64,000 nucleotides of DNA. It comes from Pelagibacteraceae bacterium AG-426-G09 (GTDB lineage: Bacteria > Pseudomonadota > Alphaproteobacteria > Pelagibacterales > Pelagibacteraceae). The stretch spans positions 1 through 64,000 of the forward strand of contig QCNR01000002.1 of assembly GCA_003210075.1 (NCBI GenBank), given 5' to 3'. Made by a program: the position numbers and the translations under genes. The notes beneath the pieces were generated by a model that worked only from the letters and a program-made list of their open reading frames with translations, made no database searches and had not been told where the DNA came from. The number at the start of each line of letters is the position of its first letter. The first letter of the stretch is position 1. Positions 1 through 9,622 of the stretch are shown here, in pieces.

Positions 1-1641
1 CCTCTTCACATGCTCTATTGATCTATAACCTTCTCTTAAAGCAATCTCAATATCTGTAACGGATACATCATTTTGAAAATCAACAAATCTTTTTGCCTTA
101 ATATTTTTAGGTAATGGAGCACACCAAAACTTATCATGAGTTTTATGTTTTTTTTCTGTTACATTTGGTATCTGAACATCAACATCCTTATTATTTAATT
201 TTTTAGAAACTTGACTTCCAGCATTGAAACCAGCATTTAATGTATCGTGAAGAGTGAAGTTACCATTTGCTGCACCAACTGTTATTTCCTCTTGTTTTGA
301 CTTATGCGGCACAAAAGCGTCAATTTCTTTATCAAATTTTAATTTATTTCCTGATTGAGATGCCAAGTGAACTGATGGTGTCCAAAATCCAGATACGCAA
401 ATACAATCACATTCTACATTATTAGTATTTTTATATTCTGTTTTATCTTCTGATAATTCACCAATAACTGCTGATTTTACTTTTTTGTAACCATTTGCTT
501 TGATAACAGCATGATTAAATTTAATTTTAATACCTTTGTTTTTTGCCTCATTAATTAAATCTGAATTTTGCTCTTTTCTTGTGTCTAAGATTAGAGGGTC
601 AGCTCCATTATTTTTAAATTCTATAGCAGTTTCATATGCGCTATCATTATTTGTGAATATAATTGGTTTTCTTCCTACAAGAACTCCATAAACTTTCATA
701 TACTCTTTTGCCCCTGATGAAAGCATTACACCAGGTGTGTCGTTATTTCCAAAAACAATCGGTCTTTCTATAGATCCAGTTGAGAGTATTACTTCTTTAC
801 ATCTTATATACCAAAGTCTTTGTCTTGGAGTAAATTCTGATTTTTTTTCGAGATGGTCTCCTGTTCTCTCAAACATAACAAGCATGTTATGATCATAATA
901 ACCAAAAACTTGTGATCTATTTTTTACAATCACATTTGGCATTTCTCTAAGTTCTGAAATAATTTTATCTGCCCAATCCTTTCCAGATAAATTGTCAATA
1001 CTCACATCGTCCATCAAAAGTGATCCACCAAATCTATGCTTATCTTCGGCTAAAATAACCTTAGCTCCGCTTTTTGCTGCCGCATATGCGCTAGCAAGGC
1101 CAGCAGGTCCAGACCCGGTTACTAACAAATCACAATATTCAAATTTATGCTCATACCTTTCTGTATCTTTTTTGGTTGATGCAATTCCTAGTCCTGCAGC
1201 TTTTCTAATAAATGGCTCATAAATTTTATACCAAAAACTCTTAGGCCACATGAAAGTTTTATAATAAAAACCCGCAGGGAAAAATTTTTGCAAAAGATTA
1301 TTAATTGCTCCAACATCAAATTCTACCGATGGCCAACAATTCTGACTTGTTGCTTCTATTCCTTCAACTAACTCTATCTCTGTTGCATTAACATTTGGTT
1401 CGGAATGTCCATTTAATTGAATCTGTAGTTTTGCATTTGGCTCGTCCACTCCAGCAGCAAAAAATCCTCTAGGTCTATGGTATTTAAAACTTCTTCCAAC
1501 TAAATGAATTCCATTTGCTAAAAGAGCAGATGCTAAAGTATCTCCCTCATATCCAGTATAATTTTTACCATTAAACTTAAAATTAATAATTTTATTTCTG
1601 TTAATGTACCCTTTTTCTTTTATTCTAAATTCCTGGGACAT
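1..1641 (-). CDS. soxA: Sarcosine oxidase / N-methylglutamate dehydrogenase alpha subunit (3' part cut by window edge)
   Basis: This is the large subunit of a heterotetrameric sarcosine oxidase-type enzyme, which demethylates an N-methyl amino acid and passes the methyl group to tetrahydrofolate. The reading frame is open from an ATG at 1641 to base 1, giving 547 codons of a protein that is usually about 1000 residues, so the C-terminal GcvT-like half lies outside. Visible are the N-terminal domain with RSFKYHRPRG near residue 50 and a dinucleotide-binding GSGPAG at 176-181. The start codon overlaps the soxD stop in TAATG, indicating translational coupling. The B-D-A order matches both sarcosine oxidase (soxBDAG) and N-methylglutamate dehydrogenase (mgdABCD). 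These homologous enzymes cannot be told apart by sequence reading, but the neighbouring mgsABC and gmaS genes favour N-methylglutamate as at least one substrate. Confidence 0.9.
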   Translation of the reverse strand, partial: MSQEFRIKEKGYINRNKIINFKFNGKNYTGYEGDTLASALLANGIHLVGRSFKYHRPRGFFAAGVDEPNAKLQIQLNGHSEPNVNATEIELVEGIEATSQNCWPSVEFDVGAINNLLQKFFPAGFYYKTFMWPKSFWYKIYEPFIRKAAGLGIASTKKDTERYEHKFEYCDLLVTGSGPAGLASAYAAAKSGAKVILAEDKHRFGGSLLMDDVSIDNLSGKDWADKIISELREMPNVIVKNRSQVFGYYDHNMLVMFERTGDHLEKKSEFTPRQRLWYIRCKEVILSTGSIERPIVFGNNDTPGVMLSSGAKEYMKVYGVLVGRKPIIFTNNDSAYETAIEFKNNGADPLILDTRKEQNSDLINEAKNKGIKIKFNHAVIKANGYKKVKSAVIGELSEDKTEYKNTNNVECDCICVSGFWTPSVHLASQSGNKLKFDKEIDAFVPHKSKQEEITVGAANGNFTLHDTLNAGFNAGSQVSKKLNNKDVDVQIPNVTEKKHKTHDKFWCAPLPKNIKAKRFVDFQNDVSVTDIEIALREGYRSIEHVKR

Positions 1642-1907
1642 TATAATTCTTCATTCATCATTGCAGTTTTAAAAATTTCATGAGTTGCTGTGTCTCTTTG
1701 AGCTTTAAACCATTGCCTGCAACCTGAAACATGGTGCCAAAGCTCTATATGTTTTCCTCTTGGGCTTTTTCTATTGTAAACAAAGTCATCCCATTCTTTA
1801 TCTGATACATCTTTATTTAATTCTGGTCGTTTAACAGAAGCGTCTCCTCCGTATGCAAATTCATTCTGCGATCTCATACCGCAATAAGGACATTTTATAT
1901 AAAGCAT
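1641..1907 (-). CDS. soxD: Sarcosine oxidase / N-methylglutamate dehydrogenase delta subunit
   Basis: This is the small zinc-binding subunit of the heterotetrameric sarcosine oxidase family, 88 residues, close to the usual length. The zinc ligands of the family are visible as Cys6 and Cys9 (CPYC) and His59 and Cys63 (in HHVSGCRQWF). It lies 3 bases after soxB and shares one base with the soxA start, so the three are one transcription unit reading leftwards out of the window. It has no catalytic role of its own; in the known structures it packs against the alpha subunit. Confidence 0.92.
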   Translation of the reverse strand: MLYIKCPYCGMRSQNEFAYGGDASVKRPELNKDVSDKEWDDFVYNRKSPRGKHIELWHHVSGCRQWFKAQRDTATHEIFKTAMMNEEL

Positions 1908-1910
1908 AAA

Positions 1911-3167
1911 TTAACCTATCCAAGTTTTTGTTCCAATACCCTTTTCATCTAAAAGATATCCAGTTGAGAATCTGTTAAGAGATAATTCTGAATTTAAATC
2001 GTGTGGTCTATCTTGTGCAATTGTATGAGCAAAGGTCCATCCTGAAACAGGTGTAGACTTAAATCCTCCATAACACCATCCACAATTTAAATATAATCCA
2101 TCGATATGTGTCTTATCAATAATGGGTGAGCCATCCATCGACATATCCATAATTCCTCCCCAGGTTCTAAGCATTTTAAGTCTACTTAAAAATGGAAACA
2201 AAGCTAAACCACCTGTTAAAACATGCTGAATAGTTGGAAGATTTCCTCTTTGTGCGTAACTATTATAACCATCTAAATCTCCACCCATTACCATCTCACC
2301 CTTGTCAGACTGGCTAATATAAAAATGTCCAGCACCAAATGTAACTACCCCGTCAAGCAAAGGTTTCACTGGTTCAGAAACACAAGCTTGTAGACAGTGT
2401 GTTTCAATTGGTAGTGTCATATTCAGTTTTTCTGCAAGAATATTTGTGCTTCCGGCAACGCATAGCCCAACTTTTTTTGCTTTGATTTCTCCTTTTGAAG
2501 TTCTTACTCCAGTAATTTTTCCATTTGCAATATTAAATCCTTCTACTTCACAATGTTGAATGATATCTACTCCCATTGAATCAGCTTGTCTTGCATATCC
2601 CCATGCAACTGCATCATGTCTTGCTGTACCAGCACTTGGTTGCATTAGTCCTCCAAAAATTGGAAAACGTACATCATCGGAAAAGTCTGCCATTGGGATA
2701 TGTTTTTTTACTTCTTCTCTTCCTAATAAAACTGCATCGATTCCATTTAATCTCATTGAGTTACCTCTTCTAGCGTAAGCATTCATTTGAGCATCAGAGT
2801 GTGCAAGGTTTATTATTCCTCTTGGAGAAAACATTACATTGAAATTTAATTCTTGACTAAGGTTCCTCCATAATTCCATTCCAAATTCATTGAAACGTCC
2901 ATTAGCATCGTACATAAAATTTGAACGAATTATTGTTGTATTTCTTCCAACATTTCCTCCACCAATCCAACCCTTCTCGATTATTGCAACATTAGTAATG
3001 TTATGCTCTTTAGCTAAATAATATGCTGTAGCTAAACCATGTCCTCCGCCACCTATAATGATAACATCATACTCTTTCTTTGGAGTAGGATCTTTCCAGG
3101 CCACTTCCCAGTTCATATGGTCTGAAAATGCGTTTTTGACCAAGCTAAAAACAGAATATTTCTGCAT
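1911..3167 (-). CDS. soxB: Sarcosine oxidase / N-methylglutamate dehydrogenase beta subunit
   Basis: This 418-residue flavoprotein is the catalytic beta subunit that oxidises the N-methyl substrate. The dinucleotide-binding GGGGHG lies at residues 39-44. His184 in the ARHDAV segment falls where the family carries covalently bound FMN. The C-terminal GWCYGGFKSTP motif is typical of heterotetrameric SoxB. It is the first gene of the soxB-soxD-soxA unit and is divergent from fhs, so methyl groups released onto tetrahydrofolate can be oxidised with ATP recovery by Fhs. The assignment to sarcosine or to N-methylglutamate is open; mgdA of the N-methylglutamate pathway is homologous and the local context (mgsABC, gmaS) points to that pathway. 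Confidence 0.92.
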   Translation of the reverse strand: MQKYSVFSLVKNAFSDHMNWEVAWKDPTPKKEYDVIIIGGGGHGLATAYYLAKEHNITNVAIIEKGWIGGGNVGRNTTIIRSNFMYDANGRFNEFGMELWRNLSQELNFNVMFSPRGIINLAHSDAQMNAYARRGNSMRLNGIDAVLLGREEVKKHIPMADFSDDVRFPIFGGLMQPSAGTARHDAVAWGYARQADSMGVDIIQHCEVEGFNIANGKITGVRTSKGEIKAKKVGLCVAGSTNILAEKLNMTLPIETHCLQACVSEPVKPLLDGVVTFGAGHFYISQSDKGEMVMGGDLDGYNSYAQRGNLPTIQHVLTGGLALFPFLSRLKMLRTWGGIMDMSMDGSPIIDKTHIDGLYLNCGWCYGGFKSTPVSGWTFAHTIAQDRPHDLNSELSLNRFSTGYLLDEKGIGTKTWIG

Positions 3168-3283
3168 GCAATAATTTTATCCAATTAAAAGTAATTATTT
3201 CTTATTTTTTATATATATATTTTTTAGAAGTTTAAATATATATAAAAGACTATACTAATTCGTTTCGTAGATGAGGAGACAAA
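3168..3283. promoter_or_regulatory. Divergent promoter region between soxB and fhs
   Basis: These 116 bases separate two divergent genes of the same one-carbon pathway and are almost pure A+T. A TATACT at 3251-3256 could be a -10 element for fhs. The fhs start is preceded by a GAGGAG Shine-Dalgarno at 3273-3278. I found no convincing riboswitch fold here. Confidence 0.45.
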
Positions 3284-4963
3284 ATGCCTAAATCTGATAT
3301 TGAAATAGCAAGAGCGGCAAATATGAAACCTATCAAGGAAATCCTTGAGGTATTAAATGTCCCAGATGATCCAAAAGCTTTCAGTCCAATGGGCAGACAC
3401 ATAGCCAAAATAAATTTGGAGTATCTAGACCAACAAAAAAATAAGAAAGATGGAAAATTAATTCTTGTTACTGCAATCACACCTACTCCAGCGGGTGAGG
3501 GAAAAACAACTACATCTGTAGGTTTAAATGATGGTTTGAATAAAATTGGAAAAAAATCAATTGTTTGTCTAAGAGAACCAAGTTTAGGACCTTCTTTTGG
3601 AATGAAAGGAGGAGCTGCAGGTGGTGGATATGCACAAGTAGTTCCGATGGAACAAATAAACTTACATTTCACTGGAGACTTTCACGCAATTACATCTGCG
3701 CATAATTTACTGTCTGCGTTGATTGATAATCATATTTACTGGGGCAATAAACTTAATATTGATGTAAGAAGAGTAGTTTGGAAAAGAGTAATGGATATGA
3801 ATGATAGATCTCTAAGATCAATAGTAGTTGATTTAGGAGGTGTTGCTAACGGATATCCAAGACAAGATGGATTTGATATTACTGTAGCCTCTGAGATCAT
3901 GGCGATATTTTGCTTAGCTAACGATTTGAAAGATTTAGAAAATAGAATTGGAAATATAACAATAGCTTATACTAGAGATAAAAAACCAATTTATGCAAAA
4001 GATTTAAATGCCCAAGGTCCAATGACTGTTCTTTTAAAAGATGCAATTAGACCAAACGTAACTCAAACTTTGGAGAATAATCCTGCAATAATTCATGGAG
4101 GTCCCTTTGCAAATATTGCTCATGGATGTAATTCAGTAATTGCAACTAAAGCAGGGTTAAAATTAGCAGACTATGTAGTCACTGAAGCAGGTTTTGGTGC
4201 TGATCTTGGTGCTGAAAAATTTTTAGATATAAAATGTAGAAAATCTGGAATTAAACCAGACTGTGTAGTTATCGTAGCAACAATTAGGGCTCTTAAAATG
4301 CATGGAGGAGTGCTGAAAGATGAGTTAAAAAATGAAAATGTAGATGCTTTGAACAAAGGATTAGTCAATTTAGAAAGACATATTAACAACACTAGAAAAT
4401 TTGGTATCCCCGTTACTATTGCAGTAAATCATTTTATTACTGATACAGATAAAGAAATGGATACATTATTAGACTTTTGTAAAACACAAGGTGTAAAGGC
4501 ATCTAAATGTACCCATTGGTCTAATGGAAGTGAGGGAACAAAAGAACTTGCACAAAATGTTGTAGAAATTTGTAAAGACAGTAAAAATACGTTTAAATAC
4601 CTTTACGAAGATAAGTTAAGTTTATTTAAAAAAATAGAAAAGATTGCTCAAGAAATTTATCATGCAAGTGAAGTAGTTGCAGATACAAAAGTAAGACAAC
4701 AGCTAAAAGATTTTGAGGAGAAAGGTTATGGAAAACTTCCTGTATGTATCGCAAAAACTCAATATAGTTTCTCTACTGATCCAAATTTGAAAGGTGCTCC
4801 AACTGGTCATGTGTTACCAGTGAGAGAAGTTCGTTTATCATCAGGAGCTGAATTTGTTGTTGTTGTATGTGGAGAAATAATGACAATGCCAGGACTGCCA
4901 AGAGTGCCTGCAGCTGACTCTATCAAGCTCAACGACAAGGGTGAAATAGAAGGTCTTTTTTAA
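3284..4963 (+). CDS. fhs: Formate-tetrahydrofolate ligase
   Basis: Fhs interconverts formate, ATP and tetrahydrofolate with 10-formyl-tetrahydrofolate. In methylotrophic SAR11 metabolism it is thought to run towards formate plus ATP, harvesting energy from methyl groups. The protein is 559 residues, the normal family length, with the nucleotide-binding [10 protein letters not shown] at residues 66-75 and the glycine-rich [14 protein letters not shown] region just after it, both family signatures. The start is supported by a GAGGAG ribosome-binding site. It is divergent from the sox genes and convergent with the amidotransferase gene, whose stop is 3 bases away. Its position inside the methylated-amine cluster fits its role as the energy-conserving end of the route. 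Confidence 0.97.
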   Translation: MPKSDIEIARAANMKPIKEILEVLNVPDDPKAFSPMGRHIAKINLEYLDQQKNKKDGKLILVTAITPTPAGEGKTTTSVGLNDGLNKIGKKSIVCLREPSLGPSFGMKGGAAGGGYAQVVPMEQINLHFTGDFHAITSAHNLLSALIDNHIYWGNKLNIDVRRVVWKRVMDMNDRSLRSIVVDLGGVANGYPRQDGFDITVASEIMAIFCLANDLKDLENRIGNITIAYTRDKKPIYAKDLNAQGPMTVLLKDAIRPNVTQTLENNPAIIHGGPFANIAHGCNSVIATKAGLKLADYVVTEAGFGADLGAEKFLDIKCRKSGIKPDCVVIVATIRALKMHGGVLKDELKNENVDALNKGLVNLERHINNTRKFGIPVTIAVNHFITDTDKEMDTLLDFCKTQGVKASKCTHWSNGSEGTKELAQNVVEICKDSKNTFKYLYEDKLSLFKKIEKIAQEIYHASEVVADTKVRQQLKDFEEKGYGKLPVCIAKTQYSFSTDPNLKGAPTGHVLPVREVRLSSGAEFVVVVCGEIMTMPGLPRVPAADSIKLNDKGEIEGLF

Positions 4964-4966
4964 TAT

Positions 4967-5749
4967 TTAAATAGAATTTAACCAATTTCTTAACTCGATC
5001 ATTCTTTGTTGATTGTCAGAAATTGATATTTCTTTTTCTATAAAAGAAATATGTTCATCAACTTGGTCATGATTGGCAAACACTTTCCTTGTTTCAATTA
5101 ATCTATCTTTTCTAAACTTTATAAGTTGTATCATTTTTTGATAAGTGATTTCAGGATGATATTGTAAACCCCAAATATTATTATTATTTATTTTAAAATA
5201 CATGCTTTGAACTTTGTTTATTTTATTTGATGCTAAGCAAACACCATTTTCTGGAAGTGTAGCTACTTCATCAAAATTAAATGCTGGTGTATTAAAATTA
5301 TTTTTTTTTCCACTGTACAATGGATGTTTTAATCCTTGCTCGTTTATTACTAATTGATTTGCAATTCCTATATGAGCTCCATTAGATGATTTTTTTACAA
5401 CTCCTCCAGCTGCTGTAACAGCTACTTGCATGCCCCAACAAATAGCTAGAATATTTTTTACTTTTTTTTGACATTCTTTCATAAATTGAATTTGTCTCCT
5501 TATTTCAGGAGTATCATTGTAGATGTTTAAACTACTGCCGCCCCATATTAAGCCATCATATTTATTAAGTTCCTTTACTTTTTTATCAATATCTTCATCT
5601 GATGATGGGTTTACTACATCCATATCAAGTTCATTTGTAAAATTGGCTAAGGTATCTTGAAGACTTTGAGTATGAGTTTGTATACCAGAAGTAGAAAAAT
5701 TTTGATTTTCTTCTCTCAGGTTGCCTTCAACGATTAGAATTTTTTTCAT
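4967..5749 (-). CDS. Class I glutamine amidotransferase-like protein
   Basis: This is a stand-alone 260-residue protein of the GuaA-type glutamine amidotransferase family. The full catalytic triad can be read: nucleophile Cys104 in AICWGMQ, and His198 and Glu200 in QYHPE. No synthetase domain is attached and no obvious partner synthetase lies next to it. It sits between fhs (convergent) and tmm (divergent) inside the methylated-amine cluster, so it may hydrolyse a gamma-glutamyl compound or glutamine for this pathway; that is inference. Alternatives are a gamma-glutamyl hydrolase-like activity or an unrelated housekeeping amidotransferase. Confidence 0.8.
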   Translation of the reverse strand: MKKILIVEGNLREENQNFSTSGIQTHTQSLQDTLANFTNELDMDVVNPSSDEDIDKKVKELNKYDGLIWGGSSLNIYNDTPEIRRQIQFMKECQKKVKNILAICWGMQVAVTAAGGVVKKSSNGAHIGIANQLVINEQGLKHPLYSGKKNNFNTPAFNFDEVATLPENGVCLASNKINKVQSMYFKINNNNIWGLQYHPEITYQKMIQLIKFRKDRLIETRKVFANHDQVDEHISFIEKEISISDNQQRMIELRNWLNSI

Positions 5750-5808
5750 AGTCTAAATGAAAATTATATTTTAATTTTTTTATTTTACTTATAAGATAAT
5801 AAATAAAT

Positions 5809-7149
5809 ATGACAAAAGTTGCAATCATAGGCACAGGACCATGTGGTCTTTCGATGTTAAGAGCCTTTGAACAAGCTGAAAAAAAAGGTGAAAAAATTCC
5901 TGAAGTAGTTGCTTTTGAAAAACAAAGTGATTGGGGTGGATTATGGAATTATAGTTGGAGAACAGGCTCAGACGAATATGGTGATCCAGTTCCTAATAGT
6001 ATGTACAGATATCTTTGGTCAAATGGACCCAAAGAATGTTTAGAATTTGCTGATTATTCTTTTGATGAACACTTTGGAAAGCCTATTCCTTCATTTCCTC
6101 CAAGAGAAGTACTTTATGATTATATATTAGGTAGAGTTAAAAAAGGTAATTCTAAAAGCAAAGTAAGATTTAATACCACTGTAATCAGTGTGAAATATGA
6201 TGGAAACAAATTTGAAGTTGTTTCAAATGACAAAAAAAATAACAAATTAGTGAAAGAAAACTTTGACTATGTTGTTGTTTCATCAGGACATTTTTCTGTA
6301 CCATATATTCCTGAATACCCGGGTATGAGTTCTTTTCCTGGAAGAATAATGCATTCACATGATTTTAGAGATGCAGAGGAGTTTAGAGGAAAAAATGTAA
6401 TTGTGTTAGGCAGCAGTTATTCGGCTGAAGATGTTGCTCTGCAATGTCATAAATATGGAGCCAAAACTGTCACGATTGGTTACAGACATAATCCAATGGG
6501 ATTTAAATGGCCTAATGGTGTAAGAGAAGTTTTTCATCTTGATCGATTAGTTGGAAAAAAAGCAGTATTTAAAGATGGACACGAACAAGAGGCAGATGCA
6601 ATTATATTATGCTCAGGATATCTTCATCATTTCCCTTTCTTGTCTGAAGACTTAAAACTAAAAACTAGAAACAGATTATATCCACCGAAATTATATAAAG
6701 GTGTAGTTTGGCAAGACAATCACAAATTATTATATTTAGGAATGCAAGACCAATTCCATACATTTAATATGTTTGATTGTCAGGCATGGTATGCAAGAGA
6801 TGTTGTTATGGGAAAAATAAAAATACCTGATAACAATGAAATTGAAAAAGATATTAGTAAATGGGTAGCTATGGAGGAAAAATTAGAAAATCCAGATCAG
6901 ATGATTGATTTTCAAACTGAATATACAAAAGAGCTTCACGAGTTATCAGATTATCCAAAAATTGATTTTGAATTAATTAGAAAACACTTCAAAGAATGGG
7001 AGCATCATAAAGTAGAAGACATTATGACCTACAGGAATAAATCCTTTTCTTCCCCTGTTACTGGGTCTGTCGCCCCAATCCATCACACTCCTTGGGCAAC
7101 AGCGATGGATGACTCTTTAAAAGTATTTTTGGACCAGCCTAAAAAATAA
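5809..7149 (+). CDS. tmm: Trimethylamine monooxygenase (flavin-containing)
   Basis: Tmm is a bacterial flavin-containing monooxygenase that uses NADPH and oxygen to convert trimethylamine to trimethylamine N-oxide. At 446 residues it has the family's normal length. The FAD-binding GTGPCG is at residues 8-13, the flavin monooxygenase fingerprint FxGxxxHxxxF is matched exactly at 176-186, and the NADPH-binding GSSYSA is at 201-206. The assignment to Tmm rather than another flavin monooxygenase rests on family resemblance and on the neighbours: a TMAO-type importer and the TMAO demethylase Tdm lie 2.5 to 8 kb downstream. It is transcribed alone, divergent from the amidotransferase and convergent with gpsA. 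Confidence 0.92.
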   Translation: MTKVAIIGTGPCGLSMLRAFEQAEKKGEKIPEVVAFEKQSDWGGLWNYSWRTGSDEYGDPVPNSMYRYLWSNGPKECLEFADYSFDEHFGKPIPSFPPREVLYDYILGRVKKGNSKSKVRFNTTVISVKYDGNKFEVVSNDKKNNKLVKENFDYVVVSSGHFSVPYIPEYPGMSSFPGRIMHSHDFRDAEEFRGKNVIVLGSSYSAEDVALQCHKYGAKTVTIGYRHNPMGFKWPNGVREVFHLDRLVGKKAVFKDGHEQEADAIILCSGYLHHFPFLSEDLKLKTRNRLYPPKLYKGVVWQDNHKLLYLGMQDQFHTFNMFDCQAWYARDVVMGKIKIPDNNEIEKDISKWVAMEEKLENPDQMIDFQTEYTKELHELSDYPKIDFELIRKHFKEWEHHKVEDIMTYRNKSFSSPVTGSVAPIHHTPWATAMDDSLKVFLDQPKK

Positions 7150-7169
7150 ATATAAATTCTATTTATTTT
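7143..7169. terminator. Possible bidirectional A/T-only stem between tmm and gpsA
   Basis: A perfect 10-bp inverted repeat (AAAATAAATA / TATTTATTTT, 7-base loop) spans the two convergent stop codons. It has no G-C pair, so it would be a weak terminator at best. The symmetrical position between the convergent genes is the only other support. Confidence 0.3.
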
Positions 7170-8130
7170 GCCATCTGATTTTTAATTTTTTATTTTTTAA
7201 AATTGATCTTAATAAATCAACCATTAAAGGTATTTTCTTCTTATTAACTTTTTTTAAAATATATCTACCAATTTCTCTAGCAAGCTCTGCTCCTTCAACA
7301 GTATCATTTGGCATAAATCTTTTTTTCGCTTTTTTAAATGTAAAACCTTTACCTAAAAACTCACCCATCTTACTATTTCTTCCACCTACAGCGCTTACAT
7401 ACAAATCTCCAACACCAGCTAAACCATAAACAGTTTCTTCTTTTCCTTTAAAATGTTTTGTTAAATACATCATTTCGTTCATAGATTTTGTAAATATAGA
7501 GGATGAAGTATTTGAACCTTCTCCCGAACCAATTAACATAGAATAAATATTTTTAATCGCAGAACATACCTCTACACCTTTAACATCTCTCGAATATTCT
7601 ATGTTGTAGTATTTAGTTGAGATTAAATTTCCTATTGATTTTGCTTTTTTAATATCTTTGTTTGCAATAATAGTGCTAGATTTTATTTTTCTAGCTAACT
7701 CTTTTGCTAAACAAGGTCCTTTCAATACTGATATATCAAATTTTCTAGTTTCTTTATTAAGCTGTTCGGACATTGTAATGATTTTTTTTGAAATCTTGTC
7801 GTATTTTAAACCTTTAGTTAATACTAATATTTTTGAACTGAATTTTAATTTTTTTAAACAATTCCTTACGAGATCAATTCCAATAGAACTAACCGCTACA
7901 ACTACTAGATCCCATCTTTTATTCAATAATTCACTTGAAAAATTTTTTACAATTAAATTATTGTGTAATTTTAATTTCAAAGATGGATGATATTTTTTAT
8001 TTGAATTTATTTTTTTAATTAATTTAAAATTATATGGTTCTGACAATGTAACTTTATGTCTGTTATCCATACAAGGAACTGAAAATGCTGCCCCCATAGC
8101 TCCTGCTCCAATTATAAGTATATTTTTCAT
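7159..8130 (-). CDS. gpsA: Glycerol-3-phosphate dehydrogenase [NAD(P)+]
   Basis: This 323-residue protein is a divergent member of the GpsA family, which interconverts dihydroxyacetone phosphate and sn-glycerol 3-phosphate in the cytoplasm. The N-terminal GAGAMG (8-13) binds the nucleotide. The LKGPCLAKE segment near 136-144 matches the family's SGPSFAxE block, and Lys193 in AIKNIY matches the catalytic lysine. It lies 8 bases downstream of glycerol kinase and is the last gene of the transporter-glpK-gpsA run. It is very lysine-rich, as usual for A+T-rich genomes. Together with GlpK it would route imported glycerol to glycerol 3-phosphate and then to glycolysis, or to lipid synthesis. Whether the cell has a second gpsA elsewhere is not visible. 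Confidence 0.82.
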   Translation of the reverse strand: MKNILIIGAGAMGAAFSVPCMDNRHKVTLSEPYNFKLIKKINSNKKYHPSLKLKLHNNLIVKNFSSELLNKRWDLVVVAVSSIGIDLVRNCLKKLKFSSKILVLTKGLKYDKISKKIITMSEQLNKETRKFDISVLKGPCLAKELARKIKSSTIIANKDIKKAKSIGNLISTKYYNIEYSRDVKGVEVCSAIKNIYSMLIGSGEGSNTSSSIFTKSMNEMMYLTKHFKGKEETVYGLAGVGDLYVSAVGGRNSKMGEFLGKGFTFKKAKKRFMPNDTVEGAELAREIGRYILKKVNKKKIPLMVDLLRSILKNKKLKIRWQNK

Positions 8131-8138
8131 GTTTTAAA

Positions 8139-9617
8139 TTATGCTAAAGTTTTTCTAATTGCTTGTCTCCAACCTTGCAATAACTTATTTCTCAAAGATT
8201 TGTTAAGTTTTGGTGAAAAAACTCTATCTTTTTTCCATTTAACTTTAATTTCATTTAAAGATTTGAATTCTTTAATTTGATATCCTGCTAATAGTGCTAC
8301 ACCTAATGCAGTAGTTTCTGAAACTTTTGGTCTTACTACTTTTAAATTAATCGTATCTGATAAAAATTGTGCAAACCAATTGTTTGCTACCATTCCACCA
8401 TCCACTTTAATTATTTTTGGTTTTAGCCCGTCTTTTTTCATAGACTCAAATAAATCAAAACTTTGATACGCGACAGACTCTACAACTGCCCTGACTAAAC
8501 TTTTCCAATCGCTATTCCTAGTTAGGCCTGTAATCAATCCTCTTGCGTCTGACCTCCAATACGGCGCTCCTATTCCACTAAATGCAGGAACAATATAAAC
8601 ACCCTCATTATTTTTTTTTGATTTAGCAATTTGTTCAGTTTCATATGCATTATTTATCAACTTTATTTTATCTCTCAACCATTGAACTCCGGCTCCGGCT
8701 ATAAATATCGAGCCTTCTAATGCATAAGTGTTTTTGCCATTCAGTGTATAGCAAATTGTGGTTAATAATTTATTTTTAGAATAAATTTTTTTAGATCCTG
8801 TGTTCATGATCACAAATGCTCCAGTTCCATATGTGCTTTTTGTTGAACCACTTTCAAAACAAGCTTGCCCAACAGCTGCAGATTGTTGATCTCCAAGAAC
8901 AGCAGAAATAGGTATCTCTTTACCTAAAATTTTTTTATTTGTTGTTCCAAAATTATCTGCTGAGTTTTTAACCTTAGGCAAAATTTTTTTAGGTATTTTT
9001 AATTTATTTAATATTTCGTTATCCCATTTATTTATATTTATATTAAATAGCATTGTTCTTGAAGCATTGGTAGTCTCTGTCAGGTGATGTTTTCCATTAG
9101 TGAGTTTCCATATTAAAAATGTATCAATGGTACCAAATAGTAAATTATTTGATTTTAATAAAAATTTACTACTTTTAACGTTATCTAATATCCATTTGAT
9201 TTTAGTTGCTGAAAAATATGGATCAATAAATAAACCAGTTTTATTTCGAATTTTTTTTTCAAAATCGTTTTTTTTTAAATTTTTACAAAATTCTTGTGTT
9301 CTTCTATCTTGCCAAACAATTGCATTATAAACTGGCTTCCCATTTTTTTTATTCCAAAGAACTGTTGTCTCTCTCTGATTGGTTATTCCAATACTTAAGA
9401 TTTTACCTTTTAACTTTTTTGCTTTTTGAATTATTTTTTTTAATGATGAAAGTGTAGTTTTCCAAATCTCATTTGGGTCATGCTCTACCCAGCCATTTTT
9501 AGGAAAAAATTGTTTAAATTCTTGCTGGTGTATAAATTTTATATTACCACTAGTATCGAATAATATTACTCTTGATGATGTTGTTCCCTGATCAATGGCA
9601 ACAATAAATTTTTTCAC
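8139..9617 (-). CDS. glpK: Glycerol kinase
   Basis: GlpK phosphorylates glycerol to sn-glycerol 3-phosphate with ATP. The 492-residue protein has the normal family length and the FGGY-kinase landmarks: AIDQGTTSSR near residue 7, the substrate-binding NQRETT and VWQDRRT blocks, GDQQSA in the middle and KVDGGMVANNWF in the C-terminal lobe. It follows the ABC permease gene by 5 bases and precedes gpsA by 8, so it appears co-transcribed with the TMAO/betaine-type importer. That pairing is unusual and has no obvious enzymatic logic unless the importer or operon also serves a glycerol-containing osmolyte or lipid head-group product; this is inference. Confidence 0.96.
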   Translation of the reverse strand: MKKFIVAIDQGTTSSRVILFDTSGNIKFIHQQEFKQFFPKNGWVEHDPNEIWKTTLSSLKKIIQKAKKLKGKILSIGITNQRETTVLWNKKNGKPVYNAIVWQDRRTQEFCKNLKKNDFEKKIRNKTGLFIDPYFSATKIKWILDNVKSSKFLLKSNNLLFGTIDTFLIWKLTNGKHHLTETTNASRTMLFNININKWDNEILNKLKIPKKILPKVKNSADNFGTTNKKILGKEIPISAVLGDQQSAAVGQACFESGSTKSTYGTGAFVIMNTGSKKIYSKNKLLTTICYTLNGKNTYALEGSIFIAGAGVQWLRDKIKLINNAYETEQIAKSKKNNEGVYIVPAFSGIGAPYWRSDARGLITGLTRNSDWKSLVRAVVESVAYQSFDLFESMKKDGLKPKIIKVDGGMVANNWFAQFLSDTINLKVVRPKVSETTALGVALLAGYQIKEFKSLNEIKVKWKKDRVFSPKLNKSLRNKLLQGWRQAIRKTLA

Positions 9618-9622
9618 AAAGT

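Noticed and set aside
3168..3283. Possible riboswitch before fhs
   Set aside because: No stable stem or recognisable consensus could be found in the A+T-rich spacer.
3250..3672. 140-residue frame antisense to fhs
   Set aside because: Shadow of the Fhs coding sequence; the proline-rich translation follows from the opposite strand.
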